Origin: Adiantum capillus-veneris
Lineage: Eukaryota; Streptophyta; Polypodiopsida; Polypodiales; Pteridaceae
NCBI GenBank assembly: GCA_014529385.2
Contig: CM043950.1
Coordinates: 152,820,445 to 152,884,444 of the forward strand
Length of the DNA: 64,000 nt
Direction of reading: 5' to 3'
The position numbers and the translations under genes are program-made. Positions 55,723 to 64,000 of the stretch are shown here, piece after piece; the stretch's first letter is position 1; each line of letters begins with the position of its first letter. The notes beneath the pieces were generated by a model. The model ran no database searches and was not told where the DNA came from. It saw only the letters and a list, made by a program, of their open reading frames with translations.

Positions 55723-58125
55723 ATCATTTTGACCTCTTTTCCCCCACTTTTTGGCCCATATTTAAAAATACACTAAAAAAATCAAATTTTCAAAAAAAAA
55801 TCAAATTTCAAGTTTTCCCTCCTTAAAAGGTCCCCAAACTTATTTCATGGTCAAAAAAGTATTTTGCACTGAAAAATCCAAAATTTTGAATTTTTTCAAA
55901 AAAGTTTAAAACATCATTTTCCACCCTCCAAAGTCTTTCCAAACCTATTTTATAGCTAAAATGTGATTTTCTCTCTCTACAAACTCTTTTCTAAGCTCTC
56001 ATTTGCTGCAACAACCACATGCATCCCCTATAATCCAGCATTATCTCTTTGCTAGATTTCTCCCACCTCCATTGTAACACCAAGCAAGCTCCTCCCCTGT
56101 CTCTTCCCCTTGCCCACCACATAGTTTTACACCAAGCTAGCTCCCCTTCCTTCTCTCACCTCCATTACACCATGAAACAATATTCTACTCCTTCTACTTT
56201 CATTCACTCACACTACATGGAAACCTCTACTCCCGAAGATGGCAAAAGTATGAGCTCACATGACTTGCATACCACAACAATAGGAGGTGTGAATAGTGTG
56301 TGGGTATTGCAAGGGTTCATCTCCAATATAAAGATAGAATGGTAAGAAAACTACCCTTGTAGCTTACATTTAGAGCTTAACATCTCCATCTTTGAGTTTA
56401 TCATGCTGGAGAGAATAAACCTCTTTATGGCTTTCAATGTTTAGGCTTCACACCTCATAACACTGGGTGGTGCTATTTTGTTGATGGCTTTGGTGCGCCA
56501 TCTATAGTTGTGTAGCATGTGATTGAGTCTCACAATGCAAGTAAGTTGTGTTATCTATGAAGAGTCATCAAAGATTTTTCTTATAATTTATTCTTTGTAT
56601 AGTTGTCATTAGATTATTAGAATGATATCATTTTGTACTTTATAACTTTGTACTCACATAATCCATTGTTTACTAAGAGAGTCGACTTCTTTTCAGAGGA
56701 CATGAGCAAGCAACCATGTGCAAAGATGAAAATCACTTTATTTTTGTTTCGTAAGGAACCTTTCACTACGATGTTAAAGGATTTTGATAAGAAAAGTAGA
56801 ATTTTTGTAGAATCTTGAACCAATGGGTACTCGAGCTAGGAGCTCTTAGAAAGCCATCCATATAGTACTACTATCTTCCCTAGTGGCATAGACACACAAA
56901 TACTCAAGTGTATATGAATCTCTAGATGAGGAATACAAATACTTGTAAGAGAAGCTTAACAACTACAACATTGTCTTCGTTTGTTATTATTTTCATGAGG
57001 CTGGATTCCTCTATAAATGCAATATAAATATTTTTTTTTGTTAAATGGTGTCACATTGAGTGAAAGTATTTAATTTAAATTACTGGAGTTTCATACAAAT
57101 TTGAGAAATATTGTTAACCTTTATGGATATTTTGATTTGTCTGTAAGATGTTTCAAGTCTCAAGTCTTAATATCCACCATGAAGAAATTCAAGCAATATT
57201 TTGATTTCAGTTTAATCATTAATGGTATTCTTATTAAAGTGGATCATAACCTTTGTCAAGATGTCCTCATTTAGGGATGTTGAATATATATCATTAGCAA
57301 CATTTTTGCAAGTTGAGAAAGATAAATTCTTGCTTTTCAACATGTTATTGTTTCCATACTATGCCTATGCCAAGCTTGACTTAGAGAAATGACAACTTGA
57401 GATGGAGGTGTTGATGTATAGGGGTGACTTATTATTGACTTATGTTTCATCATACATTTATTGTAAACCTTTGAGTTTCCACCTTTTTCAGTAGTGTTGA
57501 CAACTTTTTGGTATCAAATCTTCTTAAATATCCCTATTCATGAGCTATTGGTAGCTATTTCTTTGGTATTGCTAAAGATGATACCAATAGCTATTACGTT
57601 GTGAACTTAACTGTTAAATTGCGGATTTGATTTTTACTATGTAGCTCATTTGAATAGAGAAAGTGTAAACATAAATTTATAATTACAGGCATTGTTAACA
57701 TAGAAGATATGTACCACTCGAGCCTATGTAAATTGTTCATCAAGAAACCTTTGGTTGGATATAACAATAGGGGTCACATGTGGTTTCAAATACCAAATAA
57801 ATGCCTTAACCAAAACATTCTCAAGAACACAAGGTGGACATAAGGAAGTAAAAAATAGCTCCTTGTTTGGTCGATTTCTAGTGTTGAATGTTTAGTGCAT
57901 AGGATTTGTGAGGCCTTTGACCTAGGGAGTTCACTAATGTATATGTAACATAGCACATGTGTTCAATAGAAGGGATTTTATATTCTTGTAAAGTTACAGA
58001 AACATGTGTAGATAAGGCCTATAAGGGGTATTTTTAATCCATTCTGGTGAATGCACATGATATAGGAAAATTGTACATAGTGAATGTTCCAGAACTTTGA
58101 ACACAAAGAAAAAGGGACGGGTAAA
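55723..58125. other. Intergenic, no gene recognised
   Basis: AT-rich with A-runs near 55760-55900. Short frames such as 56049-56345 show no domain or codon signature that I can defend. Confidence 0.4.

Positions 58126-58156
<31 letters not shown>
58126..58156 (+). repeat. Poly-G tract, 31 bases
   Basis: Longest homopolymer in the window. The glycine- and proline-rich frames around it are artefacts of the run. Confidence 0.9.
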
Positions 58157-58158
<2 letters not shown>

Positions 58159-58351
58159 GCTCTTATTACATCAAACACTACACCTCTATCTCGTGGCCAT
58201 GCATTAAAAAAATCCCCTATTTGTCATTATAAGGCCCTAGGGGGGGAGCTCTTGCTCTCTGTACATCTAACTTACATCCTTATCTCATGCTCATACACAA
58301 TAATTTTGCAAATTCTTTCCATGTAAAGGCCCCCATAGGGCCCTCACCAAG

Positions 58352-58425
58352 AGTGGCCACAAGGGCATGCAAAATGCCCATCCAAAAGTCTCGGAATGGG
58401 CATTTTGCGTGCCCTTGTGGCCACT
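58352..58425. repeat. Hairpin with 30-bp arms and 14-base loop
   Basis: Arms 58352-58381 and 58396-58425 are reverse complements with one mismatch (CATGC against CGTGC). The loop is 58382-58395. A near-perfect stem of this length could be a foldback remnant or a small-RNA precursor; no gene context supports either. Confidence 0.85.
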
Positions 58426-59835
58426 TTTTATTTTCTTTTTAGTGTTGAATTTTTAGGTTGTGATGCAAAAAAAACATATCTTGCTCAGATTCTCCAAAAA
58501 TCAACGTGGAAGTCGGCAATTTCTAAAAAAATGATGTAAAACAAATATTTCTTACTTTTTTTTTTAATCTACAGGCTCCAACAAGCAATAAAACCATGGA
58601 ATTTGAAAATATTCAAAGAACCAATGTTTTTTATTGTGTTAAGGATAGTATTTCCTACATACAAAACTTTCCCCAAATCTCGCTCTAGCACCTTCAAAAG
58701 TGGCTTCCAAGGAGTGCCCTCGGTCAAAATTTGAAAGTGAAGGAAAGCAATCAGAATGAACTCCTAGACTATGTATAGACTTTCAAATAACCAAAATTTC
58801 TTTCAAAAAAAATTTATTGCTAAAATTTTGAAAATAGGCTTCCTTTGGACTTCCCACACAACAACGATAGAAATCAAAGGGTTCAAGGAGAGGTGTGGCA
58901 TCGAGGTTTATTTCGTCAAGATCTCTTGTACTTTATCATGTCTTCTCATGTACAATCTACCAAACAAAAACAAATTTACACTTTAAATGACTACAAATCT
59001 TATTTAACTTATTAAACAATCTAAAATATGGCGGACCTAAAGTGCTCTTACACATCAACAAACAAAAAGTCCAAATTTCTTCTCATTAACTTTGATAAAA
59101 ATACATTTGTGAACAACTTCCAAGGGGTAGTGCAGTCATAGTTCTTACATCCATTCCATGACATGGTATGCTCATGGGGTGACCTATCACATAAAAATAT
59201 CTTTGGTGGGGGTGCCCTCATGTTAGAAAAGGGTATGTTGCTGATAAAAATTTGTTGTATTGTCCGGCTAGGGATCTCTCTAAGTTAGCATAATGATTTT
59301 TGGTGTAGTGGGAGCCATATTGTTTGAGGAGAACTTTGTACCATCGTAAAATCTTCGTGTTATGCTAGTTCCTTGAGCCATTCTTGCAAACAACTCCACT
59401 CAACTAGCATAAAAAGACTTCACCTTGTATTATGACGCGTTAGAGACATGTTCTTTAAACAAAAACATGTATGAATTCAACATTTGCAAGCTGTATAATA
59501 AAGACACTTGTTAAGTATATGTTGTACAAATTTGCAAGTATTTCCATCCAATAATCCTAAAATTTACATTAAGATGAGAGAGATTACCCTCCTCTGATAA
59601 GCATGGATTTGAAGCACCTACCTGCAAGATATAACAAAGAAGGGTGTTTTAGAGAAAAAGTGGTGACACTTGACCTCTCTAACCTACAACCTTTCACTAT
59701 TTGTGCACAAAAGCAACCTTTGTGCCAAGAACTACAAAACAAGTAGAGGCAACACCTTAGACTTCAAAGTCTATGATAAAAAGAACACAACCAAAAGTAA
59801 GAAGTTTATTGTTACCTTGCACCAAGGGGTGTTTC
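58426..59835. other. Intergenic, no gene recognised
   Basis: AT-rich, no domain or RNA gene seen. Confidence 0.4.
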
Positions 59836-60226
59836 TTATAAATATGTGATGGTATTGGCAAGCTTCATAATGTACACGTCATTTTCTTGCAATTGTTGTT
59901 GGAGAGTTTCAAACTCCCTCTTTGAAGAGGCAATACTTTCTTGTAATGCCACTATTTTGAGATGAAGAGCTTGACATTTGTGCATCCACGAATGCAAAGA
60001 TGCACCTGCACCCATACACAACCAATTGCAATAGCTTAACAAGCCTACTTATCCCCTCCCAAGATATTGAAGAACCATCAACATTCGTCTCACCTATCAT
60101 ACAGCTTTTTTGGGATGACCTCTGCTCATCCTCACGTGCGGACTTCGGTGCAAACATCACTGACAAGAAAATATGGATGCTTTTGTTGTGTGGAATACAT
60201 GGTGGTGGAGGCATATGACTTGTCAT
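59836..60226 (-). pseudogene. Possible coiled-coil gene fragment
   Basis: On the minus strand, one frame reads ALHLKIVALQESIASS and continues with FETLQQQLQEND, which has heptad-like spacing. The piece upstream lies in the overlapping frame and contains SIHIFLSVMFAPKSARED. It resembles coiled coils of transposon accessory proteins such as those in R0 and B, but the evidence is compositional. No start, end or partner domain can be named. It could be chance. Confidence 0.3.
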
Positions 60227-60252
60227 GTCGTAAGCACCATGGAAGGTGTTGA

Positions 60253-60500
60253 GTGAGGAAGCAAAGGATGAAAAGCGAGAGGGGTGAGGAAGAAGGAGGA
60301 ATATGGGAGGAGAGAAGGGGGCAGGGGGGAGAGGGAGAGAGGAGGGAGGAGGGAGGAGGGAGGAGGAGGAGAGAACAAAGAGAGAGGAGAGGAGGAGGAG
60401 AGAAGAGGACAGGGAGGGAGAGGAGAGGAACAGAGGAGGGCGGAGGAGGAGAGAACAAAGGCTTTTTTGTTTGGGGGGGGAGGGGGAGGGGGATTTTTTT
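60253..60500 (+). repeat. Purine-rich (G/A) low-complexity block
   Basis: Nearly pure G and A with GGAG and GAGAGG repeats, ending in G runs and a T run. Long proline-, serine- and leucine-rich frames on the minus strand are shadows of this composition. Confidence 0.85.
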
Positions 60501-61098
60501 TAAAAAAGTGGACTTTCAATGTTTATAGGTTTAAAAAGAGGTCAAAAAATAAATTTTCCCTATATATATATGTTGGGGGGGAGTTTTAAGTCAAAAATAA
60601 GTAAAAATAACTTTTTGAAAAAAAGTCAAGTTTTGGCTCTTAGTGACTCACGTTTTTGCTGATGTGGCCACACCCCTTTACTCCCTTCACTTTCAAAAAG
60701 CTATAGAGAGAAAGTGACTTCCTAGGTCCACATCCTACATGTGTCTAAAAAAAGGCTAAAAAAACCTACTCAAAACGAGCTTCTTGAATGCCCGTGTTCC
60801 CTTAACCCTACACAACATTAGCTTTAATCCCTAAAAATTAGAATTCCTTACAAGGCCCATGTAAATTCCATATTTCTCCTAATGCACCAGAATATATACT
60901 TCTCATTGGACTGAGTAGGTGAAGATGCACCTACCTGGATGATGTTGTTTTTCATAATTGATGAATCAGGGGTTCTGTGTCATAACGTATGCAGCAGGAG
61001 CCCAAAGATACTCCACCTTGATATCGCAGGGGATTTAACCTTGCTTGCCAAGATGATTTGTTGCATACACTGAGAAACAGATGGCTATGGGAGCAACC

Positions 61099-61101
<3 letters not shown>
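60501..61101. other. Intergenic, no gene recognised
   Basis: AT-rich with a short TATATATATA run near 60562. Nothing further recognised. Confidence 0.4.

Positions 61102-61138
<37 letters not shown>
61102..61138 (+). repeat. (GT)n microsatellite
   Basis: About 18 GT units. Confidence 0.9.
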
Positions 61139-61140
<2 letters not shown>

Positions 61141-61567
61141 ATATCTGTCATTTTCACAACAATACAGACCACTCGCAAGAGAAAACCCTCTGTGGAGGTG
61201 GGTGTATGAGTGCGTACGCTTTGCAGGTATCTGTGCATGCAGAAACACATAACACATGCGTTTATGTAGTGAGATCTAGGAGCAGCTTCCTAAAGTACCA
61301 ATATTGAGCAAAAGTGTATTTGGTAAGCGATAAACACCTTATGCTATATTAAGTTGGAGATCACTAAAAATAGTAAGCTAGACAGCTTAGGAAAACCAAG
61401 CCCAACGAGTATGGTAGGCAATAAATACATCAAGCTATATTAAGTTGGAGAGCCTCCACAAAGGTAAGCCAACCAACTAGCCATAGTCTTCTCAAGCATG
61501 TTACACGCCAAGTATGGAACACCAATTTAGGGATATAATTAAAAAAACATTATATTATTGGATTGAA

Positions 61568-61707
61568 CATATGACGGAAGGTGGTGTTTGGCAAGTAGCA
61601 CCGGACGCTTCTAAAAGCCATGTAAAAGTAAAATCAGCATATGACGGAAGGTGGTGTTTGGCAAGTAGCACCGGACGCTTCTGAAAGCCATGTAAAAGTA
61701 AAATCAA
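61568..61707 (+). repeat. Two tandem 70-bp units
   Basis: CATATGACGGAAGGTGG starts at 61568 and 61638. The two copies differ at two or three bases only, so the duplication is recent compared with the surrounding DNA. Confidence 0.9.
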
Positions 61708-62108
61708 CATAGTATTAGCCTCTAATGTTCATATGCTAGATGGTCAAGAAAGGAGTGCACATGCAATGAGTTAAGGGCAGGTTCACAAAATGTGCATTTG
61801 TACAAGTATATCATGTTTTATACACAGTTTAAGAGGTGCCATGAGCATGGTTTGGGAAAAATGGAATGCGTGTGATCTCTACTGTCGGATAATGTGGCAA
61901 GAGGAGTAGATAACGAGGAAGAACTTTGACACATGTTTCATAAGATACACCAACGGAAAGTTTGCACATGGAACAAGAAAGGAAATGGGTATGGGCTGCC
62001 AATTTTTTATAAGGTAATGAAAATACAGCATAGGGATTCTGATCAAGAATTTGGATTGAGACAGAAAGCTCTCATCTACTAAGGGTAAAAACAAATTTTA
62101 ATGTTTAA

Positions 62109-62150
62109 ATGTGTGTGTGTGTGCGCGCGCGCACGTGCGTGCGCGTGTGT
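62109..62150 (+). repeat. Alternating purine-pyrimidine tract, 42 bp
   Basis: GT units pass into GC units and back with unbroken R-Y alternation. This composition favours left-handed Z-DNA. Confidence 0.8.
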
Positions 62151-62958
62151 CGATGGGTGGGTGATGCAAGTGTAGTTGGAGGGGGAAAGGGTAGCATGTG
62201 TATGTGTATGGGGGGAAGGGATGCAGCCAGCACCTCTATACATTAGCAAAGTCTCAAGTGTGTTGCAAGCCACAATGAAGGGCAGGTTGTACAGGCAGTG
62301 CAAACATGCTTGCCATAAATATCAAATTCTTTACAAAAAGATACATATTTATCACAAGCACACTCTAGAACAGTGTTGTGTCATAAAAAATCATTACTGT
62401 ACACAAGATTCTTGATAGGTTGTTGATACTTCCAACCAATGATCACATTATCAATTATTTCATGATTGCCAAAAAGTAATTCAAAGCACTCAAAGAATAT
62501 TGTTTTTGGGTGAACCCATCTAGAATCTCACTATGGAAAAGACAATGTACTTAGATATACTCCTTGGAAGAGGTCTTCCTAGTAAGATGCATCCTTCCAC
62601 ACGGGCCAAAAGCAACCTGCACAGTATCGGTGATCATAATTCAAGGAGGTGCCGGATGAGAGTGTTTCTTCCTCTTCCCCTAGTAAATCTACGAGACAAT
62701 CCTCTGTTAAAATTAGAGGAGCAACAACTGGGTGTTAAAAAAGATGTGAATGTATTATTGGGGTGGTTAAATAGTCAGGTATTTTCAGCGAGAGGGAATC
62801 ATCATCTTCAATAGAAGGCTTAAGTAGAGTGGTATTTATAACACCTTTATAGTTGTCATAAGTGGTCAGATAAATCCTTGGTTCATCATATTTGAGTTCT
62901 TTGAGGATAACCATCATAAGCCCATGAAAAATATTAAAAGAAATTTGAGCAATCAGTA
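62151..62958. other. Intergenic, no gene recognised
   Basis: The 93-codon frame at 62533-62814 begins MEKTMYLDILLGRGLP but shows no known domain and no flanking gene structure. Confidence 0.4.
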
Positions 62959-63155
62959 TCTACTCTTGGCCTTCTAACCAAGAGTAGATAAGGGATAGAT
63001 GAAAGTCCACCAGCTTCTCGGAGAAAAGTTTGTCAAGATGGTTGAGGACTTTCATCTATCCCTTATCTACTCTTGGCCTCCTAACCAAGAGTTGATAAGG
63101 GATAGATGAAAGTCCACCGGCTTCTCGGAGAAAAGTTGGTCAAGATGGTTGAGGA
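62959..63155. repeat. 90-bp direct repeat with a perfect 31-bp inverted repeat
   Basis: Units at 62959-63048 and 63066-63155 are nearly identical. The spacer 63049-63065 is the reverse complement of part of the unit. As a result 62978-63008 and 63046-63076 form a perfect 31-base stem with a 37-base loop. A smaller 10-bp stem (CTACTCTTGG / CCAAGAGTAG) lies inside unit 1. Confidence 0.88.
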
Positions 63156-64000
63156 TACTAGATAGCATGGTGAAACCACATAATGCTAGATTCTCATAAG
63201 GCTTTGGGGTCAAGAAACTTGCAAGCACATTTAACATATGGCGAAAATAAATTTTAGATTGATTTCGCATTTAACATTATGTATAGGACGTGTGTGTAGC
63301 TGTTTTACTTATATAATAAGAAATAAATGAATTTTTAAGTCCAAAGGACAACTGGCTTCAAAAAGTGACAATGATTAGTACAAAAACAACTCAGTCTTAT
63401 AATTATTTTTGTACATGGCTATAAGAGTGAGATCTCATTCCAGTGTAAAAGTACAATAACTATTCTAAAAAGTATGTCCCCAAACAGTAGTAAGAGCTAG
63501 TGATGTCACGGACAATCATTTTCTTCAAGCCAAAAACATTCCAAGAAAGAGTAGAGTACTCACCCACATCCATCCAAACAAGACAATAGATACATTAGCC
63601 TTGGATGTATTTTACAAGTGTCAATAGACTATATCAAATGTAATCCATGTCCAACTTACAATTTTTTTGACTTAAAACTAATGTATTCCAGAGTGTTTAT
63701 GTAATCAAGTTCTTTATTTTTTTGAAAAAAAATTTCATCCCAAATATTTATGAAAGTATTTATAAGTATGGTTTCTATATAGCCCCATTTTTTTATACTT
63801 GTTTGAATAGGTAATAGCATTCATATCATTCTTGATTAAAAGGCCACCACCCCTTCTCATTCAAGTTTCATAATCCCTCAAGCATCCCACAGAGCAATTT
63901 TTCACATTTATCAAACTATATGGTCAGATTTATCAAGCTCAATTTGTCCAGCTTTTCCAAGTACCATAATTCATAAAACGTCTCTTAATCCACAGCTTTA
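63156..64000. other. Intergenic, no gene recognised
   Basis: AT-rich to the end of the window; no coding or RNA signal seen. Confidence 0.4.

Noticed and set aside
57978-58326. Poly-Pro and poly-Gly ORFs
   Set aside because: Created by the 31-base G run.
60132-60528. Proline-, serine- and arginine-rich ORFs on both strands
   Set aside because: Artefacts of the purine-rich block.
62533-62814. 93-codon ORF starting MEKTMYLDILL
   Set aside because: No domain, no neighbouring exon-like structure, and similar lengths arise by chance in this composition.
62959-63155. CRISPR-like direct repeats
   Set aside because: Only two units, 90 bp each, with an inverted spacer, in plant DNA; not a CRISPR array.
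1-64000. tRNA, rRNA or ordinary host genes
   Set aside because: None could be recognised by sequence on either strand; primer-binding sites are the only tRNA-like matches.

Overview
This window is plant nuclear DNA made almost entirely of LTR retrotransposons stacked inside one another. The organism is most likely a land plant with a large genome. The grounds are Ty3/gypsy elements of plant-only types (dual-RNase-H Tat-like elements and chromodomain chromoviruses), a primer-binding site matching plant tRNA-Asp, another matching initiator tRNA-Met, long (CT)n tracts, and no recognisable host gene, rRNA or tRNA. I cannot name the species.

Layout. (1) 1-about 5500, plus strand: decayed non-chromoviral gypsy element R0 (RT, RNase H, integrase) followed by an extra coiled-coil ORF. 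(2) 6157-54422, plus strand: two chromovirus copies of one family, A and D, in the order LTR1-A-LTR2-D-LTR3-LTR4, with LTR2 shared. (3) Element B, minus strand, 10174-42396, is inserted in A's RT gene. It is flanked by the 5-bp duplication TGAGG. It has gag, protease, RT, integrase, a second retropepsin-like domain after integrase, and a long 3' accessory coiled-coil ORF. (4) Element E, minus strand, about 16450-21501, a truncated dual-RNase-H element, lies in B. (5) Element C, plus strand, 29574-40862, the best preserved copy, lies in B's 5' leader. It has 2.7-kb LTRs, two paralogous small ORFs ahead of gag, a dual-RNase-H pol and integrase. (6) 54423-64000: no gene recognised; poly-G runs, microsatellites, two strong hairpins, a purine-rich block and short tandem duplications.

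How the parts relate. Within each element gag would build the particle, protease would cut the polyprotein, RT and RNase H would copy the RNA, and integrase would insert the cDNA. No copy here can do this unaided: every element carries stops, frameshifts or deletions. The order of events readable from nesting is A/D first, then B, then E and C. The most unusual points are B's DTGA-type protease domain downstream of integrase together with loss of the catalytic Asp in its normal protease, the duplicated small leader ORFs of C that differ largely by synonymous codons, the chimeric 5' end of B that was integrated as such, an accessory ORF family shared by R0 and B, and a repeated near-palindrome around TCTATCGCGATAGA in B's non-coding parts.
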